A stretch of DNA of 11,123 bases from NCBI GenBank assembly GCA_964409635.1, contig CAYPEL010000089.1, positions 1-11,123 on the forward strand, given 5' to 3'. The DNA is from CAYPEL01 sp964409635. Its GTDB lineage: Bacteria; Pseudomonadota; Gammaproteobacteria; DSM-19610. The position numbers were made by a program, and so were the translations under genes. The notes below the pieces were generated by a model that saw only the letters and a program-made list of their open reading frames with translations, was not told the origin of the DNA and searched no databases. This document shows positions 1 to 8,523 of this stretch, piece after piece (position 1 is the first letter of the stretch; the number at the start of each line of letters is the position of its first letter).

Positions 1-921
1 ATACTTCGGCGTCCAGTCCAGTTTTTCCCGGATTTTATCGGCCTTTGCAATCAGGGCGGGGGGGTCTCCGGCGCGTTTGTCCTGTTCGACCACCTTGATC
101 GGTGAGCCATTCACTCGATTCACCGCATCAATCACTTCGCGTACGCTGTAGCCATGTCCATAGCCACAATTGAGCGTTTGGGAGTCACCCCCTTTGCGCA
201 GGTATTCTAATGCCTTGATATGCGCATCGGGCAGATCATCAACGTGGATATAATCACGTACACCAGTGCCGTCGGCGGTCGGGTAATCAGTACCAAAGAC
301 ATAGAGCTGTTCACGTTTACCGGTGGCAACTTCGGCGGCCACTTTTATCAGCAGGGTGGCTTGCTCGGTAGACTGGCCGATCTTACCGTCTGGATCGGAA
401 CCGGCGACATTGAAATAGCGCAGTATGACGTGCCGCATAGCCGACGCCTTGCCCAGGTCGCGGAGCATGGTTTCGGTCATCAACTTGGACATGCCGTAGG
501 GATTGATGGGCGCGAGCGGGGTTTCTTCGCTGCAGGTTTCGTCATCGGGGATGCCATAAACAGCGGCCGTTGAGGAAAAAATAAAGTGTTTGACGCCCGC
601 CGCCTGACAACAAGCCAGCAGGTTGCGCGAGCAGCAAGTGTTATTACCGTAATATTTCAGCGGATCAGAAACCGACTCCGGCACAATGGTATGCGCTGCA
701 AAGTGGATGACGGTATCAACAGTGTGATCTTTCAGCAGCTGTGCGACCAGTGTCTGATCGCCGGTATCACCCACCACCAGTTCCGCACCCAGTACCGATT
801 CGGCAAAGCCTGTGGACAGGTTGTCGAGGACAACAACGGCTTGCCCAGCCGCTGTCAGCAGTCGTACCACATGACTGCCAATATAACCGGCGCCGCCGGT
901 AACAAGAATTTTATGGGTCAT
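1..921 (-). CDS. galE: UDP-glucose 4-epimerase (C-terminus cut by window edge)
   Basis: Interconverts UDP-glucose and UDP-galactose in the cytoplasm, using tightly bound NAD; it feeds galactose use and cell-surface polysaccharide synthesis. The visible 307 codons read without interruption and belong to the extended short-chain dehydrogenase family. The NAD-binding glycine motif GGAGYIGS is at residues 9-16, the catalytic Ser/Thr region SST at 116-118, and the YxxxK catalytic pair is Tyr142 and Lys146 in YGMSK. The substrate region VRDYIHVDD is at 221-229. The family is usually about 325-340 residues, so some 20-30 C-terminal residues lie left of the window. Start ATG at 921 is preceded by an AAAGGAA-like ribosome-binding site about 11 bases upstream. 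Leu290 seems to align with E. coli Tyr299, which gates N-acetylated sugars; that alignment is by eye. It lies 91 bp downstream of the glutamate-synthase-like gene on the same strand but probably has its own promoter. Confidence 0.95.
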   Translation of the reverse strand, partial: MTHKILVTGGAGYIGSHVVRLLTAAGQAVVVLDNLSTGFAESVLGAELVVGDTGDQTLVAQLLKDHTVDTVIHFAAHTIVPESVSDPLKYYGNNTCCSRNLLACCQAAGVKHFIFSSTAAVYGIPDDETCSEETPLAPINPYGMSKLMTETMLRDLGKASAMRHVILRYFNVAGSDPDGKIGQSTEQATLLIKVAAEVATGKREQLYVFGTDYPTADGTGVRDYIHVDDLPDAHIKALEYLRKGGDSQTLNCGYGHGYSVREVIDAVNRVNGSPIKVVEQDKRAGDPPALIAKADKIREKLDWTPKY

Positions 922-967
922 TGCTGAATGATTCCTTTCAGTATTATTTTCTGATTTCTAAACGGCT

Positions 968-973
968 ATTATA
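968..973 (-). promoter_or_regulatory. galE: Putative -10 element of the galE promoter
   Basis: The minus strand reads TATAAT, a perfect sigma-70 -10 hexamer, about 47 bases before the galE start codon. The -35 region, 17 bases further upstream, reads CTGGCC and matches the consensus poorly. Transcription would start near 961 and leave a leader of about 40 bases. The 11 bases TATAATAGCCG recur at the Bax-inhibitor gene promoter. Confidence 0.4.
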
Positions 974-1012
974 CTGGCGAAATAATTTATGGCCAGGCGG
1001 GGCGTAGGCTTA

Positions 1013-2539
1013 TTAAATGGCCTTGAGATTGCTGACTACGGCCGGTTCTGGCTGGCTATGGTAGAGCTCGTCGAGACTGATTGACTGACCATTTACGGTA
1101 ACAATCCTGGCATGAAAACGCCGCAGCTGGCGTGGTTCCCTGACGCCACAGGAGTGGGCGATCACGCCGACTTCATGATTCATGTTTTTGACATAATCCG
1201 CAACGCGCACCGCTTTAACTTTGGGCACCAGACCTTTTTGCAGCCGTTTGTCATGCGTTGTAATACCCGTTGGGCAGGTGTTTTTGTTGCAGTGCAAGGC
1301 CTGGATGCAACCCAGTGCAAACATGAAGCCGCGCGCCGAAACGATGAAATCTGCGCCCACGCACAATGCCCAGGCAACTTCAGCTGGGGTAATTAACTTA
1401 CCCGATGCGATGACTTGAATGCGTTCTTTCAGGCCGTACTGGTTAAGCGTGTTCACCACCAGGGGCAGGCTTTCTTTGAGCGGCAGGCCCATGTAATCAA
1501 TAAGGCTCATTGGCGCCGCGCCCGTTCCGCCATCGGCGCTGTCTATGGTGATAAAGTCGGGCGCAGATTCGGCGCCGCGTTTGTTGATTTCCTCGCACAG
1601 CTTATCCAGCCAGCCATAAGCACCAATCACGGCTTTAAAGCCAACCGGTTTGCCAGTGACCGAACGGATACGCTCGATCATATCCAGCAGCTCAGTATTC
1701 GAGTTGATATCCGGGTGGCGGTTGGGGCTGATCGAGTCCTCACCCACGGGGATGCCGCGTATTTTGGCGATTTCCTCGGTCACCTTGCCACCCGGGAGCA
1801 TACCGCCCTTACCCGGTTTGGCGCCCTGGCTCATTTTTATTTCAAACATTTTAACCTGTTCGTGGGCAGCGGCTTCGCGCAGCTTGTCATCACTGAGATT
1901 ACCGGCTTGATCACGCACGCCGTATTTGGCGGTACCAATCTGATACACGATATCGGCGCCGCCTTCGAGGTGATAGGGTGATAAACCGCCTTCGCCGGTG
2001 TTGATCCAGCAACCGCTTTTTGCAGCGCCGTGCGACAAGGCCTGTACGGCGGGTCTTGAAAGCGCGCCAAAACTCATACCGGAAATATTGAACAGGGACT
2101 TTGCCTTGTAGGGTTGCTGACAATAGGGGCCGATGGTGACGGGTTGAGTTTCTGCGGCATCTTCGCCGAGCGTCGGGAAAGGACAATTGACGAACATCAC
2201 CGTTCCGGTGGGAGACAGCGCGCGGGTTGAGCCAAAGGCAGTGGTGTTATCCAGATCCTTGGCGGCGCGATAAACCCAGGAACGCTCGGCCCGGTTGAAA
2301 GGCATTTCTTCGCGATCCATGGCAAAAAAGTATTGCCGGAAAAACTTACCAATATCTTCAAAAAAGTAGCGGAAATGACCGATGACAGGATAATTCCGGC
2401 GGATTGCCTGTTTGGTTTGGGTTATGTCCAGGATGTAGACCACCACCACCGCGAGCATCATCAATGCAAATAGAATAATGATGAAGGATGCCAAAAATTC
2501 CAGCGAGTGGAGCATAAATCCCGTATCAGGTACCGTCAT
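1013..2539 (-). CDS. Membrane-anchored FMN-binding glutamate synthase family protein
   Basis: A 508-residue protein equivalent to the FMN-binding synthase domain of the large subunit of glutamate synthase (GltB), without the N-terminal glutaminase domain or the C-terminal beta-helix domain. One hydrophobic helix spans about residues 12-37, followed by basic residues, so the catalytic part should face the cytoplasm. The flavin barrel runs from about 145 to 430. Visible family motifs are SGMSFGALS (153-161), TGEGG (181-185), KPGKGGMLPG (241-250), the DSADGGTGAAP stretch (333-343), and three cysteines at 411, 417 and 422 with C-x5-C-x4-C spacing. That spacing matches the 3Fe-4S ligands of GltB. 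Stand-alone members of this family are common, but their reaction is mostly untested; without a glutaminase domain, ammonia or another partner would have to supply nitrogen. ATG at 2539 is supported by GGAG seven bases upstream. It diverges from dusA. Confidence 0.9.
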   Translation of the reverse strand: MTVPDTGFMLHSLEFLASFIIILFALMMLAVVVVYILDITQTKQAIRRNYPVIGHFRYFFEDIGKFFRQYFFAMDREEMPFNRAERSWVYRAAKDLDNTTAFGSTRALSPTGTVMFVNCPFPTLGEDAAETQPVTIGPYCQQPYKAKSLFNISGMSFGALSRPAVQALSHGAAKSGCWINTGEGGLSPYHLEGGADIVYQIGTAKYGVRDQAGNLSDDKLREAAAHEQVKMFEIKMSQGAKPGKGGMLPGGKVTEEIAKIRGIPVGEDSISPNRHPDINSNTELLDMIERIRSVTGKPVGFKAVIGAYGWLDKLCEEINKRGAESAPDFITIDSADGGTGAAPMSLIDYMGLPLKESLPLVVNTLNQYGLKERIQVIASGKLITPAEVAWALCVGADFIVSARGFMFALGCIQALHCNKNTCPTGITTHDKRLQKGLVPKVKAVRVADYVKNMNHEVGVIAHSCGVREPRQLRRFHARIVTVNGQSISLDELYHSQPEPAVVSNLKAI

Positions 2540-2705
2540 TGGTGTTCTCCATGATATTCAATGCTATGGCCGCAGAGTATTATTTGTCTGCATAAGGTTT
2601 TAACGTCCGTTTTGCTAATGAGTGTAGTAGAATTTATCGGATAATCACCGCTTGCCCATTTAATGACCCTATCGTCTAGCCAGGTTTCTGATCCTCAATT
2701 GCCCC

Positions 2706-3701
<996 letters not shown>

Positions 3702-3748
3702 CAATGCCGCCCGTGGATTATGTAACTTGGTTTTTGCCTTAGTTCCAA

Positions 3749-3852
3749 GCGCCTTGAAGTTTAGGGGAGCGCTGATTAATTTGTGTGATTAGTCATCATG
3801 AAGCGCCTTAGATTCTGGGCATGAACAAATTGTTCCCCTCCCTTTCAGGCGC
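3749..3852. repeat. 104-bp interrupted palindrome between dusA and pepN
   Basis: Three nested pairs of inverted repeats lie in the gap between two converging genes. The outer pair is GCGCCTTGAAG (3749-3759) with CTTTCAGGCGC (3842-3852), which match if one shifted base is allowed. The middle pair is AGGGGA (3763-3768) with TCCCCT (3834-3839). The inner pair is AATTTGT (3778-3784) with ACAAATT (3825-3831). The centre (3785-3824) is unpaired or weakly paired and holds no coding sequence. The arrangement could be a MITE-like element, the remnant of an insertion sequence, or a structured two-way transcription end. No T-run stands at either edge to mark a standard terminator. Confidence 0.55.
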
Positions 3853-3890
3853 GTGAAGTTTTATAAGGTGGGTGAAACGAGTTGCTTTTA

Positions 3891-6557
3891 TTAGCCCTTT
3901 AAACTTTTCGAAACAATTTCAAAAGTATCTTTGGAGAGCGATTCGGTGTTCAGTATCCGTTCCAGCTCAGAACGCATAAACTGTTGGCGATTTTCATCAT
4001 AGCGGCGCCAGCGGCTCATTGCACTGACCAGCCGCGCTGATATTTGCGGGTTGAGTGCATCCAGAGCAATGACCTGATCGGCCAGGAACCGGTAGCCTGA
4101 GCCGTCGTCAGCATGAAAACGGATAATGTTGCCATGACAGAAACGGCCTATCACGGCACGTACATTATTAGGGTTTGTCAGGGCAAAGGCCGGATGTTTG
4201 AGTAAGTTATTTACGTGCTTGAGGGTGTCGGGTAAGCGTGAACTCGCCTGGATAGCAAACCATTTATCGATGACCAGCGGATCCTGCCGCCAACGCTGGT
4301 AAAACTGTTCAAGCCCGGTCTCACGCTCAGCTAAGTCATATTGCGCGAGCGTATTCAATGCGGACAATGAATCCGTCATATTATTCGCCTGCTGTAACTG
4401 GTTCAGGCAAAGCTTCTGCGCAGCTGAATCACCGGTTTCCATCAAATAGGCGAGGCAGAGGTTTTTCAGTGAACGTCCTGCCATGCGGTCAGCGTCAAAC
4501 TGGTAGGGGTCAGCATTGTGGTGGTGGTGATAGAGGGAGGAAAGTTGATCCGCCAGCCGCCCGGCCAGCGTCTTGCGCATGAACTCCCGGGCGCTGAAAA
4601 TTGCATTAACGTCGACCACCTCGCATTGATCAGCGAGATAGCTTTCAGACGGCAGGCTAAGAATTTGTGCCAACAGGGCGGGATCAAGCGTGTGGTCATC
4701 AAGCAGTGAAGCGAATGCATTGGATACCGTATCAGCGAGTTCGAGTGGTTTCCTCTGCTGAACGTCCTCGATGAGCCGGAGTAAAACAGCGATACAGAGC
4801 TCCTGCCCGGCATCCCAGCGATTAAAGGCGTCGTTATCTTTGGCGAGCAGAAAAGCCAGGGATTCAGGGTTGCGTACAAGCTTGATTTTGACGGGTGCAG
4901 AAAAACCTCGATTGATAGACAACACCGGTTTTTTAGCAATGCAAATAAAATTGAATGTCTGGCTGCTTGCCGTTAATTCAATGACGCGCTGTGTGCCAAC
5001 TGGCTTTAATTCGTCCTCAAGCTGTAAAGGATAAGCCGTACCGGCTGCGTCAAATAAGGCTATATTCAACGGCATGTGAAAGGGTTGTTTATCCGGCTGC
5101 CCCGGGGTTGGTGGACAGGTCTGCTGTAATGTGAGCGCGTAGGTTTTAGCCTGTGCATCGTGTTTTTCCATAACTTCAACAACGGGTGTTCCGGCCTGGC
5201 TATACCAACGTTTAAAGTTTGAAAAATCTTTCTGGTTCGCATCTTCCATCGCGCTGACAAAATCATCCGTCGTGACAGCCTGGCCGTCATGGCGCTGGAA
5301 ATACAGATCAGTACCTTTGTGAAAAGCCTCTTTTCCGAGCAAGCTGTGTAACATCCGTACCACTTCGGCGCCCTTGTTATAAACCGTTACCGTGTAAAAG
5401 TTGCTGATCTCTATGTAAGAGTCCGGGCGTATCGGATGAGCCATGGGGCCTGCATCTTGTGCGAACTGGTGGGTTCTGAGTACGTTGACATCCGAGATGC
5501 GTTTGACGGGCCTGGAGTTCTGGTCGGCACTGAATTGCTGGTCACGGAAAACCGTAAAGCCTTCTTTGAGGCTAAGCTGGAACCAGTCCCGGCAGGTAAC
5601 GCGGTTGCCAGACCAGTTGTGAAAATATTCGTGACCAATGATGCCCTGAATATTGTAGTAATCCGCATCGGTGGCGGTTTCCGGGCTGGCGAGTACGCAG
5701 GCGGAGTTGAAGATATTTAATCCCTTGTTCTCCATAGCGCCCATGTTGAAGTCGTTAACCGCGACAATCATGAAAATGTCCAGATCGTATTCCCGGCCAT
5801 AGGTCTCTTCGTCCCAGCGCATGGCTTGTTTGAGTGAGTGCAGGGCGTGGTCGCATTTATCTTGATTTGCAGGCTCGACGTACAAATGCAGATCAACAGT
5901 GCGGCCGGAGCCGGTGGTAAAGCTGTCTTTTTTACAAACCAGATTGCCGGCCACCAGGGCAAACAGGTAACTGGGTTTCGGAAAGGGGTCATGCCATTTT
6001 ACCCAGTGTTTACCGTCATCAAGATTGCCTTGATCGATTAGATTTCCATTGGAAAGCAAGACTGGATAAGCTGCCAGGTCAGCGACGATGGTTGTTGTGA
6101 AACAAGCCATTACATCCGGCCGGTCAGGGTAATACGTAATCCGGCGGAATCCTTCTGCTTCACACTGGGTGCAGAACATCCCGCTGGACACATATAGACC
6201 TTCCAGTGCGGTGTTTAAATCCGGCTGGATCCGTGTTTCTATGATTAACTCAAACTGCTCAGGAACCTGAAGAATGAACAGTTTATTTTCCTCCAAACGG
6301 TACTGATCCGGAGCCAGTTTTTTGTCATTCAAATAAAGCGCAGCCAATTCAATCTCACAACCATCAAGCTCAAAATCAGCAACATGGTTTTCAATTGCAA
6401 GGTTTCTATTTACGCGCATTCGGTTCTTGACGCTTGTGTCTTTCGAGCCAAGCTCAAAATGCAGTTCGACGCTCTCGATGAGATAGGCAGGTGGCGTGTA
6501 GTTTTCCAGCAGAATCGTGCGTGGCGCGGTATCTAGCTTGTCTTTGGCGGTATCCAT
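3891..6557 (-). CDS. pepN: Aminopeptidase N (M1 zinc metallopeptidase)
   Basis: A cytoplasmic zinc exopeptidase that removes N-terminal residues from peptides in the late steps of protein turnover. At 888 residues it is slightly longer than E. coli PepN (870). All catalytic landmarks are present, each offset by 12 from E. coli numbering: Gln131 and Glu133 in CTQCEAEGF, which hold the peptide N-terminus; the exopeptidase motif GAMEN (273-277); the zinc site HEYFH (309-313) with the third ligand Glu332; and the catalytic Tyr393 in TVYNKGAEV. The rest fits the immunoglobulin-like and helical C-terminal domains of the bacterial family. No signal peptide is seen. ATG at 6557 has only a weak purine stretch upstream. 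It is transcribed toward dusA, and its start faces the GGDEF-EAL gene across a 322-bp gap. Confidence 0.97.
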   Translation of the reverse strand: MDTAKDKLDTAPRTILLENYTPPAYLIESVELHFELGSKDTSVKNRMRVNRNLAIENHVADFELDGCEIELAALYLNDKKLAPDQYRLEENKLFILQVPEQFELIIETRIQPDLNTALEGLYVSSGMFCTQCEAEGFRRITYYPDRPDVMACFTTTIVADLAAYPVLLSNGNLIDQGNLDDGKHWVKWHDPFPKPSYLFALVAGNLVCKKDSFTTGSGRTVDLHLYVEPANQDKCDHALHSLKQAMRWDEETYGREYDLDIFMIVAVNDFNMGAMENKGLNIFNSACVLASPETATDADYYNIQGIIGHEYFHNWSGNRVTCRDWFQLSLKEGFTVFRDQQFSADQNSRPVKRISDVNVLRTHQFAQDAGPMAHPIRPDSYIEISNFYTVTVYNKGAEVVRMLHSLLGKEAFHKGTDLYFQRHDGQAVTTDDFVSAMEDANQKDFSNFKRWYSQAGTPVVEVMEKHDAQAKTYALTLQQTCPPTPGQPDKQPFHMPLNIALFDAAGTAYPLQLEDELKPVGTQRVIELTASSQTFNFICIAKKPVLSINRGFSAPVKIKLVRNPESLAFLLAKDNDAFNRWDAGQELCIAVLLRLIEDVQQRKPLELADTVSNAFASLLDDHTLDPALLAQILSLPSESYLADQCEVVDVNAIFSAREFMRKTLAGRLADQLSSLYHHHHNADPYQFDADRMAGRSLKNLCLAYLMETGDSAAQKLCLNQLQQANNMTDSLSALNTLAQYDLAERETGLEQFYQRWRQDPLVIDKWFAIQASSRLPDTLKHVNNLLKHPAFALTNPNNVRAVIGRFCHGNIIRFHADDGSGYRFLADQVIALDALNPQISARLVSAMSRWRRYDENRQQFMRSELERILNTESLSKDTFEIVSKSLKG

Positions 6558-6879
6558 GATGGCTTGGCTCTGCCCTCGGTTATAGTGTGATGCCTGAAGT
6601 TTACCTGAGATAGAAATAAACCAGTGTTTTGATTTGTTTAGCAGGCAATGTGGAGAGAAATTCGTGTGTAATGGTTTGTCTTTACCGGTGGCAAGGGCAG
6701 GCTTAATTGTATAAAATAGATTAATAGAATTATATAAGAATATGTTATTATTATAGATAATAATTTAAATATATAAAATTAATAGCCATTAAATAGAGGT
6801 GTCTCTGACCCCTTAAAGCGCTAAAATAAGTCCAGCGAGGAGCCTGGTAACAAGGCGCTCAACACAAAGTAAAAAACAA
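6558..6879. other. Divergent intergenic region with AT-rich island
   Basis: This 322-bp gap separates the starts of pepN and the GGDEF-EAL gene and has no ORF of note. About 6706-6795 is almost entirely A and T, unlike the balanced DNA around it, and contains several TATAAT-like words and a 7-bp inverted repeat (TTATTAT 6745-6751 with ATAATAA 6757-6763). The motif GGTGTCTCTGACCCC follows at about 6798-6812. The promoters of both flanking genes must lie here, but I cannot pick a convincing -35/-10 pair. The AT-rich block would suit an H-NS-type silencer, an UP element or transferred DNA. Confidence 0.6.
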
Positions 6880-8229
6880 ATGAGTGAAATTAATAAAGAT
6901 TCAAGCAAGCTGATCGAGCAGGCTGCTTTTCAGAAAAGCGGCGCCGTTACCGGTTATCCGGAATCGGATCCACGTTTTTGTGATCACCGTGCCTTTGCCG
7001 GCCGCTTTCAGCAGTCGCTTTACCGGGCTGATCGTAACGACCGGCAGGTCATGTTGTTACTGATCCGTATCGATGGTTTTTTTAAGACGGATCAGTGTGT
7101 GAATTTCGATGATGCTGATAAGCTGTTGAAGTTGACGCTTTACCGGATAGGCAGTTGTTTGCGCCGGGGGGATACCTTAGCGAGTATTGGCGAGGGTTTG
7201 TTTGCCATACTGCTTGAAGAAATCCGTGACCCGTCGGTTATGCCGGTGGCGATAGAAAAAATCCATACAGCCTTGTCTCACCCGTTTAAGTTTGAGCAAA
7301 AATCCGTATCCGTGCGCTATTTTACGGGTGCAAGCCTGTTTCCTATGGACGGTTACCTGTGTAGTCAACTCTGGACACAAGCAAAAATGGCGCTGGATAC
7401 CGCCAGTGAGAGTGGTCATGGCGCATTCAGTTTGACGCCCCAGATGATGAGCCACAGTGCCATAGATGATATTAAACAAGGCCGTGAGCTATATCAGGCG
7501 ACACAATCGCAGCAGTTGCGGCTCGTATATCAGCCGATTTTTGATTCAACAGGTGAGCGGGTAGCCGGTGTTGAAGCCTTGATTCGCTGGCAGCATCCGT
7601 TGCATGGGGTGATTGAACCAGATTTGTTTATGGCTGACCTCGAGGACACGGGATTAATTATTCCAGTAGGCGAGCGGTTGATAGAAGATGCCTGTCGGCT
7701 GGCTGCCAGGCTGCAAAAAGAAGGGCACTCGCCGATTAAGGTGACTATCAATATTTCGGCGCGCCAGTTCGCTGATACGGGTTTTTTACTGACTGTTCTG
7801 GATGCGCTTTATGATTCTGGTGTTTCACCTGCCTTAATCGAGCTTGAGATTGAGGAAATTACGCTGCTGAATAATCTCGAACTGACCCAACGCCTATTGC
7901 TCGAACTACAAGGGGTGGGTGTCAAAGTAACGGTAGATAGGTTTGGTGCCGGTCATTCATCGCTGTCTGAAGTGATCAGACTGCCTTTAAGTGGTTTGAA
8001 ACTCAGCGCTGAGCTGGTCAATGGTTTGCCAGAAGACAGACACCATTGTGCTGTAACGGCAGGTGTGTTTGCCATGGCGCAGCACGCCGGACTGAAGACA
8101 GCAGCGAATGGTGTAGAAAATGCGGCGCAAATGAGTTTTCTAAAAGAGTTGAATTGCGAACAAATGCAGGGCTTTTACTTTACCAAGCCTATGCCTGCTG
8201 AACAGTTGCTGCACTGGTTGCCGAATTAA
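6880..8229 (+). CDS. GGDEF-EAL protein with both catalytic sites degenerate
   Basis: A soluble 449-residue protein with a diguanylate-cyclase-like domain (about 30-185) followed by a phosphodiesterase-like EAL domain (about 205-449). There is no transmembrane segment and no PAS or receiver domain. The GGDEF signature is replaced by GEGLF (104-108), so cyclase activity is not expected. The EAL domain keeps Glu232 of EAL, Asn291 of NIS, Glu323 of the ELEI block, Lys374 and Gln430. It has lost key positions: DDFGTGYSSL has become DRFGAGHSSL (Asp353, Arg354), the KID motif reads KLS, and AEGVE reads ANGVE (Asn410). Loss of the second metal-site Asp and of that Glu predicts no c-di-GMP hydrolysis. 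Known proteins of this kind act as c-di-GMP receptors (FimX, LapD) or as regulators of RNA turnover (CsrD). The start ATG has only a weak AAAG-type ribosome-binding site. The gene stands alone on its strand and converges on the small membrane-protein gene. Confidence 0.85.
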   Translation: MSEINKDSSKLIEQAAFQKSGAVTGYPESDPRFCDHRAFAGRFQQSLYRADRNDRQVMLLLIRIDGFFKTDQCVNFDDADKLLKLTLYRIGSCLRRGDTLASIGEGLFAILLEEIRDPSVMPVAIEKIHTALSHPFKFEQKSVSVRYFTGASLFPMDGYLCSQLWTQAKMALDTASESGHGAFSLTPQMMSHSAIDDIKQGRELYQATQSQQLRLVYQPIFDSTGERVAGVEALIRWQHPLHGVIEPDLFMADLEDTGLIIPVGERLIEDACRLAARLQKEGHSPIKVTINISARQFADTGFLLTVLDALYDSGVSPALIELEIEEITLLNNLELTQRLLLELQGVGVKVTVDRFGAGHSSLSEVIRLPLSGLKLSAELVNGLPEDRHHCAVTAGVFAMAQHAGLKTAANGVENAAQMSFLKELNCEQMQGFYFTKPMPAEQLLHWLPN

Positions 8230-8271
8230 TCTGCATTCCTTGTAGTAAGAGGCAGGCCGTGCGGTTGCGGT

Positions 8272-8460
8272 CTATCCTCTGACCATCATGATCATCAAAA
8301 CAACAAATCCGATTACCATTAGTATGGGGAAAAGAGCCGCGCGCCAGTCATCTGAGCTGCCTTTCGGGCCGTGTTTAACTTGATGCAAGGCGGCCGGCCA
8401 GATCCGAATGACCATGTAGCCGAGCACAATTGCAACTGAGATTTGAAGCCAAAGGGGCAT
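8272..8460 (-). CDS. Small two-helix membrane protein (62 aa, unknown function)
   Basis: I do not recognise a named family. With the ATG at 8460 the protein has 62 residues: one hydrophobic helix at about 4-24 (LWLQISVAIVLGYMVIRIW), a polar loop with the segment HGPKGSSDDWR, and a second helix at about 47-60 ending in MMVRG. A GTG at 8478 would add six residues, but it lies inside the stem of the 8474-8507 hairpin. The ATG lies outside the stem, so it is preferred. No clear Shine-Dalgarno sequence precedes either start. It lies 63 bp downstream of the Bax-inhibitor gene on the same strand and is probably co-transcribed with it, so a role at the inner membrane alongside that protein is possible but unproven. 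The hydrophobic, loop, hydrophobic design argues for a real gene. Confidence 0.65.
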   Translation of the reverse strand: MPLWLQISVAIVLGYMVIRIWPAALHQVKHGPKGSSDDWRAALFPILMVIGFVVLMIMMVRG

Positions 8461-8473
8461 GGTGATATTAATA

Positions 8474-8507
8474 GCCACAAGCCATGCAAGTCTGCATGGC
8501 TTGTGGC
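8474..8507 (-). other. Perfect 15-bp stem-loop between two genes
   Basis: GCCACAAGCCATGCA (8474-8488) is perfectly complementary to TGCATGGCTTGTGGC (8493-8507) around the four-base loop AGTC. It starts 16 bases after the Bax-inhibitor stop codon and ends 13 bases before the ATG of the small membrane gene. No T-run follows on the minus strand (the next bases are TATTAATATC), so it is not a textbook intrinsic terminator. It could be a partial terminator, a barrier to 3' exonucleases or an RNA-processing site that sets different levels of the two proteins. Confidence 0.75.
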
Positions 8508-8523
8508 GAATGGCTGGGGAATA

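Noticed and set aside
220..927. Two plus-strand ORFs (220-573 and 586-927)
   Set aside because: They are antisense to galE, which has full family motifs on the minus strand.
1415..1981. 188-codon plus-strand ORF
   Set aside because: Antisense shadow of the glutamate-synthase-like gene; no recognisable domain.
6558..6610. TATAAC at 6579-6584 (minus strand) as the pepN -10 element
   Set aside because: No acceptable -35 hexamer at 16-18 bases, and the leader would be only about 15 bases.
6830..6862. Inverted CCAG/CTGG and AGCG/GGCGCT words before the GGDEF-EAL gene, considered as an attC-like recombination site
   Set aside because: The arms are short and do not show the core site pattern; no integrase gene is in the window.
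8461..8478. GTG start at 8478 for the small membrane protein
   Set aside because: The GTG lies within the 15-bp hairpin stem and has no ribosome-binding site; ATG 8460 gives a complete two-helix protein.
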